Source: Bacillus sp. Xin1
GTDB taxonomy: Bacteria > Bacillota > Bacilli > Bacillales > Bacillaceae_G
Length of the DNA: 60,078 nucleotides
Reading direction: 5' to 3'
Assembly (NCBI RefSeq): GCF_013314535.1
Contig: NZ_JABUAE010000030.1
Coordinates: 1 to 60,078 of the forward strand
The notes below the pieces were generated by a model. It had not been told where the DNA came from and ran no database searches. It saw only the letters and a list, made by a program, of their open reading frames with translations. The position numbers and the translations under genes were made by a program. Shown here piece by piece: positions 40,118 through 50,560 of this stretch. Position 1 is the first letter of the stretch. Each line of letters begins with the position of its first letter.

Positions 40118-42647
40118 AGGAAATCTTGCGATTAGTACAGATGGAAAAGTATCTGGTGTCTATGAAGTAGATGGATTTGAATACGATCATCAAGATGAAA
40201 GTACAAAGAAAATGTATTATCGTAACCAACTCGCACTTTTTACCCATCAAGAATATGATGTCCACTTACTTGTTATTCCTCGTACAACAAATTCAGATGA
40301 AATTTTAGATGAACATATCGCAAATTTAAAAGGACCAATGGCACCGGCTGGGCGCTATCTGTTTACGAAAATGAAAGAGTATTTACGCAATGCATCCATT
40401 GCGAAAGAGAATATGGAATACCGCTTTTATATCCTTGTACAGTTAAATCCACAGCAAAAGGAAAGACAAATTCGAAACCCTGTCGTAGAAACTTGGAAAT
40501 TTATGAAGAAGTTAAAAGAAGGTTTCTCTGAAACGGCTCACAATGTATCGGGCATGAACGTAACAGATATTTTGGAAGAAGAAATAGAAAAGTATCTGGA
40601 TGTAGAGGAAGTGTTATATAACCAGGTGAGGGGGGCGTTTCGGAACACCCATCGTGCTACTCCAGCATCGATTCGATTTCTCTTCCAACATAATTTCACA
40701 CGTGGCATGAAAGAGCCGAATGTAGAGAAAAACTGGAAAACAGGATCTACTCTTACCCTTAAAAATGAAGAAGGAAAACCAGTAAAAGTTCGCCGTCCAA
40801 ATCTACAAGAAATGATTCACCTTACAGATTGTGTGATCGATGAAAGCCTAGGGCGATCTCTTACATTAGAGAGACAGAATGAAGAAGGCGAAATCGAAAA
40901 CATGCATGTGGCTTTTTTAGCAGTTAAAAGCATGCCGGAAATCTCCAGTTTTCCAGGAGGGGAATGGATTTATCGCTTACAATCGCAATCACTTAAATTT
41001 CCAGTTGAGATGAGTGTGCGTGCATATCATTTAGAAAATCAGTTAGTCACACAAAAATTAACCAATAGTGAGTTAGAGTTAAATGATCAACGCCGCCAGG
41101 CAATGGTGGGAGGGCGTACAACGGATTTAACCATTGAGCGAAAAGCAAAGGGGGTCAAGATTGTAAAAGATCGCTTTGAAACCACAGGGGCACCCGGCTA
41201 TGAGCTAAGTGTACTATTTTGCGTGTATGCCGAAGATGAGAAAACATTAAAATCACGTGTAAATACGCTCATTACAGAATACCGAAAAATGAAAATTGAA
41301 TTAGTCAATCCATACGGGGAGCAGCTCGCTTACTTCTATGAGTTCTTACCAGGTTCTACGCGTTACAATACAGATTTCAAATTATTTGTAGAACCAGGCG
41401 TGTTAGCACAAGGAATGTTTGGGGCGACAACACAAATTGGTGATAACCAAGGCTTCTATATTGGGAAAACAACCAAATTGAACCGTCCGGTCTTTATTCG
41501 CCCAGATTTAGCCGCGAAAGCACTTGGGCATATTGTGACGGAATTTGATAGCTTATCGGTTATGTTTGCCGGACAAACGGGAAAAGGGAAGTCATTCTTA
41601 ATGAACCTCTTAGTATTCTGGATTGTCATGAGTGGAGGAAGAGCATTCGTCATTGATCCGAAGGGCGACCGCACCAGATGGCCAGAGTTATTACCAGGAT
41701 TTAATGAAGAAACATTGCAAGTTTGGACGCTTGGTAAAAGTAAAGAAGATGCGGGTTGTTTAGATCCATTCCGTATTAGCGCAACAAAAGAAGATGCGAA
41801 GAGTTTAGCACTTGAAATCTTAACGTTTTTATCCAATGTTGGCTTAGAAGATACAAGGTATGACTATTTATATTCTGCCATCGAAAAGGTAGCAGAGAAA
41901 AAAGAAGCATGTATGACGTTGGTTCGATTAGAGCTAGAGGAAATGAAATTACAACCGAATATATTAGCAAGTGAATTAGAAAAGTTAAATGCACTCACAA
42001 ACCGTCTAGCAACATTAGAAGGGATACAGTTGGGAGACTTATTATTTGGAAGACCAGGTCAAAATTATCGCGTATTGAGCTTAGAACGTCCATTACAAGT
42101 CTTACAAATCCAGCACTTACGTATTCCAAAAACAGAAGAGAAAAATGAAAGTGTGACAGATAAATTGTCTCGAAGTATCTTAATTGCTTTGGCGGCATTT
42201 GGTAAGTCACTGATGCATTCAGACCGTAGTATTTTCAAAGTGTATGTACAAGATGAAGCATCAAGTATCTTGAAGAATAAAGAGGGAGCGGCTTCCTCCG
42301 ATAAAATTATTCGGGAAGGTCGTTATCATAACACTGGCCTATATCTTGGAAGCCAAAATGCTTCTGACTATCAATCTGAAAATAAAGAAATTGCCAATGT
42401 GGGGATGAAGTTCTGTTTTGCACTGAAATATGATGATGAGGCAAAAGAAATGTTACGTTATTATAATTTGCCAGTCACAGAAGAAAATATTACGAGATTA
42501 CGCGGATTACATCGCGGGCAAGCATTGTTCCAGGATATTTTTGGTCGAACAGCAGTCGTCGATATTGATCCGGTTTTCCAAGAATTATTGACAGCCTTTG
42601 ATTCCTCCACCAAGACGGATGAAGAACGTGCGCAACAATTGGCGTAA
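40077..42647 (+). CDS. tcpF: VirB4-like T4SS ATPase (TcpF/ConE type)
   Basis: The 856-aa protein starts at the ATG at 40077 (AAAGGAGGAG upstream). The C-terminal half has Walker A VMFAGQTGKGKSFLMNLL (about residue 500), the FVIDPKGDRTRW motif, and a Walker B-type FKVYVQDEASSIL with LGSQNASD after it. This is VirB4, the central ATPase of T4SS, here of the Tcp/ConE class. It lies within tcpC-D-E-F order. Essential for transfer in all relatives. Confidence 0.92.
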   Translation: MLRSMKRNPLKHIEGNLAISTDGKVSGVYEVDGFEYDHQDESTKKMYYRNQLALFTHQEYDVHLLVIPRTTNSDEILDEHIANLKGPMAPAGRYLFTKMKEYLRNASIAKENMEYRFYILVQLNPQQKERQIRNPVVETWKFMKKLKEGFSETAHNVSGMNVTDILEEEIEKYLDVEEVLYNQVRGAFRNTHRATPASIRFLFQHNFTRGMKEPNVEKNWKTGSTLTLKNEEGKPVKVRRPNLQEMIHLTDCVIDESLGRSLTLERQNEEGEIENMHVAFLAVKSMPEISSFPGGEWIYRLQSQSLKFPVEMSVRAYHLENQLVTQKLTNSELELNDQRRQAMVGGRTTDLTIERKAKGVKIVKDRFETTGAPGYELSVLFCVYAEDEKTLKSRVNTLITEYRKMKIELVNPYGEQLAYFYEFLPGSTRYNTDFKLFVEPGVLAQGMFGATTQIGDNQGFYIGKTTKLNRPVFIRPDLAAKALGHIVTEFDSLSVMFAGQTGKGKSFLMNLLVFWIVMSGGRAFVIDPKGDRTRWPELLPGFNEETLQVWTLGKSKEDAGCLDPFRISATKEDAKSLALEILTFLSNVGLEDTRYDYLYSAIEKVAEKKEACMTLVRLELEEMKLQPNILASELEKLNALTNRLATLEGIQLGDLLFGRPGQNYRVLSLERPLQVLQIQHLRIPKTEEKNESVTDKLSRSILIALAAFGKSLMHSDRSIFKVYVQDEASSILKNKEGAASSDKIIREGRYHNTGLYLGSQNASDYQSENKEIANVGMKFCFALKYDDEAKEMLRYYNLPVTEENITRLRGLHRGQALFQDIFGRTAVVDIDPVFQELLTAFDSSTKTDEERAQQLA

Positions 42648-42705
42648 TTCGTATTACAATACAGATAAGAGTATTCTAAATTATCTGTATATGGAGGATG
42701 GGAAA

Positions 42706-43215
42706 ATGAAAACTTTACGCAAATTATCTGGATTATGTGTCGCAGGAATGTTGATGATTACGGGTATAACGGGGTGTGGAAATGAAACGAAAAGTAACGC
42801 AACACAGCAAGAAAGTCAAAAGGAACGAGATATGAAAGAAGCGGATAAAGCCGCAGTAGAATATTTAAAAGCTTATATTGAAATGGATACGAAAAAGTTA
42901 AATGACTTGCAATATAAGAAATATGATTTTGGAGAAGAGGGAATAAATCATCCTGGAATTAGTAAAGAAATGAGAAAGCGATATGATGTAGATCGATATG
43001 ATTTACAGGAGAAAGCGAGCGAATATTATTACAGAATTAAATATTATGATCCAGTGAAAGAAACACAAAGAGGGTTGTACCTTCGAATGGTAAAAGATGA
43101 GAAAGATGGGAAATGGAAAAATTATGAATGGGCATGGGACTTAAATAACAGTTTAAATTCCATTGTGGGAAGTGTGAAGCCAGTTCGTGTCCATAATTGG
43201 GGGCAAAAAGAATGA
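42706..43215 (+). CDS. Lipoprotein of the T4SS operon (169 aa)
   Basis: GGAGGATGGGAAA precedes the ATG at 42706. The signal ends with the lipobox ITGITGC at about residue 25, so the mature protein is fixed to the outer face of the membrane. The rest is a polar domain (AAVEYLKAYIEMDTKKLND, then WKNYEWAWDL) of about 130 residues with NTF2-like look. The start of tcpH overlaps its stop (ATGA). Possibly a helper like the small lipoproteins of other conjugation operons. Confidence 0.8.
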   Translation: MKTLRKLSGLCVAGMLMITGITGCGNETKSNATQQESQKERDMKEADKAAVEYLKAYIEMDTKKLNDLQYKKYDFGEEGINHPGISKEMRKRYDVDRYDLQEKASEYYYRIKYYDPVKETQRGLYLRMVKDEKDGKWKNYEWAWDLNNSLNSIVGSVKPVRVHNWGQKE

Positions 43216-45758
43216 AGAAATTTCTTTCGATTTGTATGATTTTTGTCTTTTTCCTTCTTCCACTAGGGTCACAAGTGACCCTAGCGGAAGAGAAAAACAA
43301 AACAGGGACAGGTCGGATTTCGAACAATTTATTTCAAGGGTATACAGATGGAATTTACAAGGATAAGTATTATGAAATAGATACGTATCAGCCAAAAGAA
43401 GAGGATAAGGGTATTCTTGAAAAAGGTTGGGATTATTTATTTGGAGACGATAGTATAGGGAAAGATTTACAAAGAATGCTATATACCGTATGTCAATGGT
43501 TTGCGAATATGGCATTTCAATTGAATGTAATTTTAGGTCAATTGACAATTTTTCTAGTGGATCAAGCGTTGAAATTAGATATTGTAGATGCGGTGGCTGA
43601 TAAACTTGCAGCGGCTATGCAAAATATCGCAGGTGTCGGAAAGAAAGGATTTTTAGAAAGTGGATTATTTCCAGCGATTATCGGAATCACATGTGCTTTG
43701 TCTGCCTGCTATGCAGGATATGTTTTCTTTATAAAACGTCAACCAACAGCTGGCTTAAACGAATTAGTCAAAACAGTTTTAGTCATTGCCTTTATTATAG
43801 TCTATATCGGGAATGCCAGCACGATACTGAAGAGTGCGAATACAATTAGTTCTGAAATTAGTACAACAGTATTAGCGAAAGCGACAGGAACAGTTGCGGG
43901 AGATCCAGGGCGTTCGAAATTAGATGCGATTTTTTCAGTAAAAAAACAAATTTGGGATTTATTAGTTGAAAGGCCGTACTTGTTCTTGCAGTATGGGGAA
44001 GATTCTAAGAAGAAAATTGGAGAAAAACGAGTTGATGAATTACTAGCAAAACCACCTGGAAAAGAGCGAAATGAATTAGTAGGGAAAGAAATTCAAAATG
44101 GAAATAAAATGATGGTGTTGTCGTCGGTGAGTGATCGATTGGTATTTACACTCATGTACTATATCGTCAATGCATTTGCAGGTATTCCAGTAATCGTCTT
44201 TTGTTTACTGATTGTAGCATTCCAACTATGGTTTATGGTGATGAGTATTATTGCACCTATAGTGATGGCAGTTGCTTTATTACCAGGGAATCGACGTGTG
44301 ATGGAAAGCTGGGCAAAACAATGGGTAAAACCGTTAGCTCTAAAAATCTTTGCGTCTGCCTTGCTTATCATTATCTTTACTGTTGCGGAGCTGTTATACG
44401 TACTACCAGAAGCGGGAATTGCAGGTTATGTATCGACTATGGTTCTTCAAATTCTTGTATTCGTTTTATGTTATATCTTTAGAGATAGCCTTGTTGCTTC
44501 ATTTAAAAAAGTAAGAGGTGTGTATCAAGTTGCAACAGATATTTCTCTTATGACAGAACGGTTTGTTGATAAAGGGAAGGAATTGACTGGAGATACGCTA
44601 TCCAGTGTTGGAGATAAAATTGGAGGACACTTTAATTCAGCGGCTGAATTGGCAGCGGCAGGTGGAGGAGTAGTAGAGGCGTTAGATGATCAATCAGAAA
44701 AGGATAAAGAACAACAGCTAATAAAGGCCAATGTACCGAAGAATTTGTCAAAAGAAGAAATGGACAAAAAGAAATCAAATCTCATTTCCTTGCAAGATCA
44801 AGATAAGAAAGAAGAGCCAGAAAATGAAGAAGAAAAAGATGAAATTGAGGAAGAGTTAGACCAATCAGATGAAGATGCGGCATTACGACATAATTTAATT
44901 CGTTTAGATAAAGAAGCATTAGAAGAGCAACTGGAAGAGGACCAGGAGCAATTAGAAGATGAGCAAGAAACAACACCATTAGAAGATCACGATATGGTAC
45001 CCAATCAAGAACTTGTATCTCTACAAGAAGAGGGAGAAATGGTTGGAGAGCCTACTACATTAGAAGATGATGTGCAAGATATACCACATGATGAACTAGA
45101 CACAATTGAAATTGTGGAGCATCCTACAAATGAACTTGATACCAAAGAACTTGTAACAGAGGAGATTCCAACAAATTTATCGGAGCATGAACTGGCAACG
45201 GAGGAAATTCCAACAGATTTATTACCACAAGATATTCCAACAGAAGAAATCCCAACAGACATATCCGCTCAAGACATTACAACAGAGGAAATCCCAACAA
45301 ATATTCCAACACAAGAAATTAGAACGGAAGAGGTCCCAACAGATATAATTCCAGGGGAAATTCGTGCAGATGTAACAGACGATGGTGTCATTGTTCCACG
45401 TACAGAAAAGACGACTTCATCGTTAGTAAGTGACACGATTCCAGGAGAGATTCCTGTAAAAGCAGACGAAACAGAGCGCATTCTTCCACAGAATACTCAT
45501 ATAGATGTCGAGTCAACTGAACAAGTGTTAGCATCAGACGAATCTAGTTTTTCTATTCCAACTCAATCCGTTCCCATTTCAAATTTGGCGCAAGCAAAGG
45601 AGAAAAAAGATAGTGAGCCTGTTTCAGAATGGGATATTGAACTATCAGATACACCAAATTTACAGTGGGATTCTTTAGCAGCCGGAAGTGAAAACTGGAA
45701 TCCTCCTTCACAAGGTTTCAAGAATTTAGATAGCTTACAATCACCTGAAGATGAGTAA
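43212..45758 (+). CDS. tcpH: TcpH/VirB6-like polytopic membrane protein with repeat tail
   Basis: Start at 43212 as ATGA overlap with the lipoprotein stop. The 848-aa product has a signal-like N-terminus (FLSICMIFVFFLLPLG), then seven or so membrane helices up to about residue 430 (for example FPAIIGITCALSACYAGYVF, IVFCLLIVAFQLWFMVM). The remaining half is acidic and repetitive: five copies of a 14-residue unit of the form TEEIPT(D/N)(I/L)...(A/T) at about residues 648-717. TcpH, the VirB6 equivalent, has the same membrane plan. The long acidic tail is larger than usual and may bind partner proteins. Confidence 0.8.
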   Translation: MKKFLSICMIFVFFLLPLGSQVTLAEEKNKTGTGRISNNLFQGYTDGIYKDKYYEIDTYQPKEEDKGILEKGWDYLFGDDSIGKDLQRMLYTVCQWFANMAFQLNVILGQLTIFLVDQALKLDIVDAVADKLAAAMQNIAGVGKKGFLESGLFPAIIGITCALSACYAGYVFFIKRQPTAGLNELVKTVLVIAFIIVYIGNASTILKSANTISSEISTTVLAKATGTVAGDPGRSKLDAIFSVKKQIWDLLVERPYLFLQYGEDSKKKIGEKRVDELLAKPPGKERNELVGKEIQNGNKMMVLSSVSDRLVFTLMYYIVNAFAGIPVIVFCLLIVAFQLWFMVMSIIAPIVMAVALLPGNRRVMESWAKQWVKPLALKIFASALLIIIFTVAELLYVLPEAGIAGYVSTMVLQILVFVLCYIFRDSLVASFKKVRGVYQVATDISLMTERFVDKGKELTGDTLSSVGDKIGGHFNSAAELAAAGGGVVEALDDQSEKDKEQQLIKANVPKNLSKEEMDKKKSNLISLQDQDKKEEPENEEEKDEIEEELDQSDEDAALRHNLIRLDKEALEEQLEEDQEQLEDEQETTPLEDHDMVPNQELVSLQEEGEMVGEPTTLEDDVQDIPHDELDTIEIVEHPTNELDTKELVTEEIPTNLSEHELATEEIPTDLLPQDIPTEEIPTDISAQDITTEEIPTNIPTQEIRTEEVPTDIIPGEIRADVTDDGVIVPRTEKTTSSLVSDTIPGEIPVKADETERILPQNTHIDVESTEQVLASDESSFSIPTQSVPISNLAQAKEKKDSEPVSEWDIELSDTPNLQWDSLAAGSENWNPPSQGFKNLDSLQSPEDE

Positions 45759-45837
45759 AGTCCTAGTGTCATAGGGCTTTACTTCCTTATAAGAAATGCA
45801 AGGTTACAAATATAGAAGAAAAAGAGTGTCATACACA

Positions 45838-46233
45838 ATGAAACACAAAGGGTTAACGGTGATAAAGATGACGAGTGTTGGTCTATTTCTTTGTATTGGT
45901 TTTTTAGGTTGGATGAATCTGATCACACTCTTTTTAAAACAGGAATGGCAAGCGAGTACGATGTTTTGGATTGTTTCCATATTGCTGATTTGGTACATGT
46001 TGATCTTACTTCTGATCCAGGTCATACAAAAAACAACACGTTCTTACATGACACGAATTCCTCAACTTGCATTATTTGTTTGGTTTGTAGGAACCGGACA
46101 TTTTGGGTTACTAGGTTTTGTTCAATCCCAACAATCTACTTTTTTAACAATCGGATTTCCTATATTTACATCGATTCCTGTCATTTTAGCCATTGTGTAC
46201 ATGGTGATATACAGACGATATGCCAACACATAA
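45838..46233 (+). CDS. Four-helix membrane protein (131 aa)
   Basis: The first in-frame ATG (45796) has no binding site, so the ATG at 45838 is used, though its site is also weak. Helices: MTSVGLFLCIGFLGWMNLI, MFWIVSILLIWYMLILLLI, LALFVWFVGTGHFGLLGFV and PIFTSIPVILAIVYMVI. It lies between tcpH and the hydrolase gene. Likely a membrane part of the T4SS; family not recognised. Confidence 0.65.
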   Translation: MKHKGLTVIKMTSVGLFLCIGFLGWMNLITLFLKQEWQASTMFWIVSILLIWYMLILLLIQVIQKTTRSYMTRIPQLALFVWFVGTGHFGLLGFVQSQQSTFLTIGFPIFTSIPVILAIVYMVIYRRYANT

Positions 46234-46265
46234 CATTTTCATAGCGACAAAGGGGGAGAGATGAT

Positions 46266-47183
46266 ATGAAAACACAAATGAAAGAAGCTGTAGATAAAGT
46301 GATACAAGAAGAGATTGTCCAGAACTACAAAGAAAAAAAGAAAAAGAAGAAAAAGAAATCTTGGTTACTGGCTCTTTTCTTTAGTAGCTCGACTTTAATC
46401 ATAGGAGTGCTGATATTTTTTGGATTCCTCTTATTTATCTTACTTGGGCAAGACATAGGAAAGCAGGAAGAAGCAACGCCTACTATACAGAGCAATGGCA
46501 TGACGGTGTGTCGCCCAGGCGGGAAGACAGTGGCACCAGAGGAATTGCAACCACATCTAGGCGGTGTATTTACAGGGAAAGCACAGGCTTTTTTAAATGC
46601 TGGAACGCAAAATCAAATTGATCCGATTTTATTGGCCGCGATTGCGAAATTAGAAACGGGGAATGGTACTTCAAATGCGGTAAAGAATTATAACAATCCA
46701 GGGGGGATCATGGATCCTGGCAGTTCTCAAATGAAGGGATTTATGAAGTTTCCAACGCTTGACGAAGGCATTAATGCAATGGCAAAAAACTTGTATAAAA
46801 ACTATATCGGAATGGGGATTACAACAATTGATGCTATTGGTGCGAAGTATGCACCACCTGGCGCAGCCAATGATCCACATGGCACAAATGGACTGTGGCC
46901 AACATTGGTGAAGAAGTTTGCTTCCGATATGGGAGGGCTTACCTTTAATTGTGAAGCAGGGAAGCCGGGCGGTGTCGTAGATACGGGCGCGGCAAGTTCA
47001 CAAGGTTTCATTCGCCCCATTGCACAAACAACCATTACTAGCCCGTATGGTCCACGTTGGGGTACGATCCATAAAGGCATCGATTATTCTTGCCAAGACG
47101 GTGTCACTGCAATTGCCGCGTCGAAAAATGGCGTTGTGGAATTAGCGAAGTTTGGGGAATCCGGTTCGGGGTTCGGCGGCTAT
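46266..47183 (+). CDS. tcpG: T4SS peptidoglycan hydrolase (TcpG/CwlT-like), exon 1
   Basis: The gene is split by a group II intron; spliced it codes for 377 aa. Exon 1 (306 codons) holds a basic cytoplasmic start (EKKKKKKKKSWLLAL), a membrane helix, a GH73/lysozyme-like domain (AFLNAGTQNQIDPILLAAIA, KLETGNGTSNAVKNYNNPGG) and the start of an M23 peptidase (YGPRWGTIHKGIDY with the zinc His and Asp). Unspliced reading stops at codon 310 just inside the intron. The enzyme opens the cell wall for the secretion channel. Transfer therefore probably needs intron splicing. Confidence 0.9.
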
Positions 47184-49699
47184 GTGCGCCCATAAGGGCA
47201 TATAAGAATACGGGAACTGGGCAACCCGTAAGGAACTAGAGGTTAGTGTAACTCCTTATCATCAGCAAACTTATCCTAAGAGGAAACTCAAGGGGGAGTA
47301 CAGCATGTTTGCAACGCGTTAAGTTGCTAAGTTACCCAAGCACAACTGAAACGCTAGATGAAAAGAATTGAATGAGGATGAATGCTGGATTGCGTGAACG
47401 ATAACCAGAGGACGCCTAGCGAAGCGGTAGACGGAAGGTAACTATAAAACGTCTAGTAGTCATATGTTGTCTATCACCGTAGCCAATAGACAACTTTAAC
47501 CTTAGTGACTATCCACTTGTAATTAACATGAAATGGTGAAAGTCGCATCCGACATCAATTCAAGCCTATGTTCTTATATGTCTAAATGGGGATTGCCTAA
47601 GTCAGAATGCTCAGAAGAGCTATAGCATGTAGATGTTCGAATATCTGATAAGGCAACGGAGAGTCCGTAGTAGTCTGAGCAAGGGAAAGCCTTGTACATG
47701 GCGAAGGGACCAAGTCATTCAGTCTTATTATAAATCGGAAAGGAGCGGAATGCTTCATGCAAATTCCAGAGGTCGTAATAGACAATTTAATGAAGAAATC
47801 TCAAAGCAATCAACAATATATATTTCAAAGGCTATATAGGAATCTATATAACCAACAATTTTTCCTAGAAGCGTATGGGAAGCTAAGTAAAAATCCGGGA
47901 AACATGACAAAAGGCTCAGATCAGAAAACAATAGACGGAATGAGTTTACAACGGATAGAACGGTTAATTGAACAATTGAAAAATCAAAGCTATGAACCAA
48001 ATCCATCTAAAAGAATCTACATTGAGAAGAAAAATAGTGATAAAAAAAGACCATTAGGTTTACCATCTGTCGATGACAAGTTAGTACAAGAGGTCGTGAG
48101 AAGGATGTTAGAAGCGATTTATGAACCTGTTTTTAAAGAGACATCTCATGGATTTAGACCAAACAAAAGTTGTCACACTGCGCTAATTCAACTAAAAAAG
48201 AATTTCACTGGTGCTAAATGGTTCATAGAGGGTGACATCAAAGGATTCTTTGATAACATTGACCATCACATTCTAATAAAATTACTACGCAAACGAATCA
48301 AAGACGAAAAATTTATTCAGCTTATATGGAAATTTCTTAAAGCAGGTTACCTAGAAAACTGGCAGTATCATCGCACATATAGTGGAACACCGCAAGGTGG
48401 GATTATCAGTCCTATTCTTTCTAATATCTATTTACACGAACTTGATGTATTCATGGAGCAATTTATAGACACGTTTAATCAAGGAAAGACTAGACAGCGG
48501 TTAAAAGAATACAGAAGTTTCGAAAAGAGACTAAGTCAGTTGAAAAAATCAGAGAATGAATGGATAGAAATGACTGGTGAAGAAAGAGAAGCCCACCTAC
48601 GAGAAAAAGCTGAAATATATAAAGAGCGAGAAAGTGTTCCAGCTCTAAATCCTATGGACAGCACCTTCAAGAGAATGAAATATGTTCGCTACGCAGATGA
48701 CTTTATCATCGGGGTTATAGGAAGTAAAAACGATGCTGAAGAGATTAAAAGGGAAGTCAAAAAATTTCTCGACATAAATCTTCGGATAGAGTTATCAGAA
48801 TCAAAGACATATATTACTAACGCCAATAAGAAAAAAGCCAGGTTCCTTGGATATGACATCACAACGCAAAATACCTACAAAAGAAAAACTAGTAGGGGGT
48901 TTTACCAAAGATTCCAAGGGAATATCCTGTTGTACGTTCCATACGAAAAATGGGTGCAAAAACTTGTAGAAAAGAAAATGGTAAAGATGGATGGTAAGCA
49001 ATGGATATCACAATGTAGAACAGAACTTATTTCGATAGATGATTTGGAGATTATAAATGTGTACGACAGTGAATTAAGGGGTTTTTATGAATATTACAAA
49101 ATAGCAAATAACGTGAGTGTACTAAACAAAATGGCTTACTTTGTGGAATATAGCATGTACAAAACATTTGCAAGTAAATATAGAAAATCCATGAAGAAAA
49201 TCATCGCAAAGTACAGCAAAAACGGCGAATTCACTGTTGAATACCAAACGAAATCAGGTATGAAAGAAAAACGTTTGATTAAATCGTTCAAAAAAGTTAC
49301 AAAATTATCCGATTCAAAAGAAATAGATACAATCCCTAATACGCTGAAATATTCAGGAAGAACCAGTTTGATTGAAAGATTACAAGCAGAGAAATGTGAA
49401 TATTGTGGTGCTACTGGTGTGAAACTCGAGATTCACCACGTCCGAAAACTAAAAGATATCAAACGTAAGAAACAGCTCGAGAAATGGGAAGAAAGAATGA
49501 TATCAAGAAACAGACGGACAATAGCACTTTGTGGACCAGGTCAAGGAAATGACTGTCACAAAAGATTACACAAGGGAACTCTTCATTAAAAGAATGATAG
49601 TGAGCCGTATACAGGGAGACTTGTAAGTACGGTTCTGGAGGAGGGGTGACGGTAAACCTAGCTAAGCAATTAGCCAAGGCGACCGCTCCCTATCCAAAC
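47184..49699 (+). mobile_element. Group II intron inside the T4SS hydrolase gene
   Basis: The 5' end is GTGCG, as the consensus requires. A 34-base domain V lies at 49602-49635 (GAGCCGTAT...GTACGGTTC), followed by a domain VI-like hairpin with a GCAA loop, and the element ends AAAC at 49699. EBS1 GTAGCC at 47479-47484, in the loop of a TTGTCTAT/ATAGACAA stem, pairs with the six exon bases GGCTAT before the intron. Joining 47183 to 49700 keeps the frame and yields GGY-GNLVVINH, as in M23 peptidases. It encodes a full reverse transcriptase. Confidence 0.92.
47757..49589 (+). CDS. ltrA: Group II intron reverse transcriptase/maturase with HNH endonuclease
   Basis: The 610-aa protein has AAAGGAGCGG before its ATG. 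Reverse transcriptase blocks include RPLGLPSVDDKLVQE, GTPQGGIISPILSNIYLHEL and the active site VRYADDFIIG. A maturase (X) domain follows, and the C-terminus is an HNH nuclease (CEYCGATGVKLEIHHVRKLK, then CGPGQGNDCHKRLHKG). All catalytic motifs are intact, so the intron should be mobile and able to splice. It lies in domain IV of the intron. Confidence 0.95.
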   Translation: MQIPEVVIDNLMKKSQSNQQYIFQRLYRNLYNQQFFLEAYGKLSKNPGNMTKGSDQKTIDGMSLQRIERLIEQLKNQSYEPNPSKRIYIEKKNSDKKRPLGLPSVDDKLVQEVVRRMLEAIYEPVFKETSHGFRPNKSCHTALIQLKKNFTGAKWFIEGDIKGFFDNIDHHILIKLLRKRIKDEKFIQLIWKFLKAGYLENWQYHRTYSGTPQGGIISPILSNIYLHELDVFMEQFIDTFNQGKTRQRLKEYRSFEKRLSQLKKSENEWIEMTGEEREAHLREKAEIYKERESVPALNPMDSTFKRMKYVRYADDFIIGVIGSKNDAEEIKREVKKFLDINLRIELSESKTYITNANKKKARFLGYDITTQNTYKRKTSRGFYQRFQGNILLYVPYEKWVQKLVEKKMVKMDGKQWISQCRTELISIDDLEIINVYDSELRGFYEYYKIANNVSVLNKMAYFVEYSMYKTFASKYRKSMKKIIAKYSKNGEFTVEYQTKSGMKEKRLIKSFKKVTKLSDSKEIDTIPNTLKYSGRTSLIERLQAEKCEYCGATGVKLEIHHVRKLKDIKRKKQLEKWEERMISRNRRTIALCGPGQGNDCHKRLHKGTLH

Positions 49700-49915
49700 G
49701 GGAATTTAGTTGTTATTAATCATCAAAATGGATATTGGAGTTTATATGGTCATATGTCGTCTATTACAGTCCAGGAAGGACAAAACATTGGTGCCGGCCA
49801 GCAAGTAGGTGTTTGCGGAAAGACAGGGCAGGTCACAGGGCCACATCTTCACTTTGAGATCAAAACATCATTTAAGTTTGGGCAAGTAGATCCGTCACCA
49901 TTCTTGCCACAATAA
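49700..49915 (+). CDS. tcpG: T4SS peptidoglycan hydrolase, exon 2 (end of M23 domain)
   Basis: Exon 2 gives 71 codons: GNLVVINHQNGYWSLYGHMS, then GQQVGVCGKTGQVTGPHLHFEI with the two zinc-binding His of the HxH motif. In frame with exon 1 across the intron. Without splicing the peptidase lacks its catalytic H-x-H and would be dead. Confidence 0.88.
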   Translation, partial: GNLVVINHQNGYWSLYGHMSSITVQEGQNIGAGQQVGVCGKTGQVTGPHLHFEIKTSFKFGQVDPSPFLPQ

Positions 49916-49938
49916 CAAAAGAAAAAGGGGGAATGGAA

Positions 49939-50523
49939 GTGAAACAAGGGATAACAGTTTTCATCATCATTGTATTGGTTGTAGTGAGCATATGGCTATG
50001 GAGGGATAACCATGCATTAGAAAAGAAAGTAGAACGAACAGAGAAGAAATGGACAGAAGAAGTAAAAGAACTGAAAGCAGAAAATACAACGCTGAATAAA
50101 CGGATTACAGTGTTAAAAGAAAATACACAGGATAAAGGGCAAGAGGTTGCGAAACGGTTTGTCGAGCTTCTTATACAACATGATAGCAAAGAAAAGGAAA
50201 AGCCAGGTATAGAACAAATCAAGGGAATGGTAACCGGTGAAGCAAAGAGGAAACTGTTTGAGGTACCAACAGAAGATGCACATGGACATACGAATGATTC
50301 TTCGATGCATGTTCAATCAAAAGCTAAAATCACAGATATGTATTATATCAAGACAGCAGAGAACAAGGCAGATGTAACGGTTAAATATGATTATATTGTG
50401 AAAGTAGACGGAACAGAGCAACAAGAAAAACATTCGATGAAATTAAACTTAGTATTAGAGGGTGAGAAATGGTTTGTTGAGAATTATGAATTTCAAATTC
50501 ACTCTGGAATGGAAGGGCCTTAA
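49939..50523 (+). CDS. Bitopic membrane protein of the T4SS operon (194 aa)
   Basis: The GTG at 49939 is preferred, seven bases from AAAAAGGGGG; an ATG two codons earlier is too close. One membrane helix (ITVFIIIVLVVVSIWLWRD) is followed by a coiled coil (EKKWTEEVKELKAENTTLNK) and a C-terminal NTF2-like domain (KADVTVKYDYIVKVDG, LNLVLEGEKWFVENYEF). This is the plan of external scaffold proteins in Gram-positive T4SS. Named family not determined. Confidence 0.75.
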   Translation: MKQGITVFIIIVLVVVSIWLWRDNHALEKKVERTEKKWTEEVKELKAENTTLNKRITVLKENTQDKGQEVAKRFVELLIQHDSKEKEKPGIEQIKGMVTGEAKRKLFEVPTEDAHGHTNDSSMHVQSKAKITDMYYIKTAENKADVTVKYDYIVKVDGTEQQEKHSMKLNLVLEGEKWFVENYEFQIHSGMEGP

Positions 50524-50560
50524 TTCGTTCTGTTTCAGAATAAGAAGGTGGAGATGCAAA

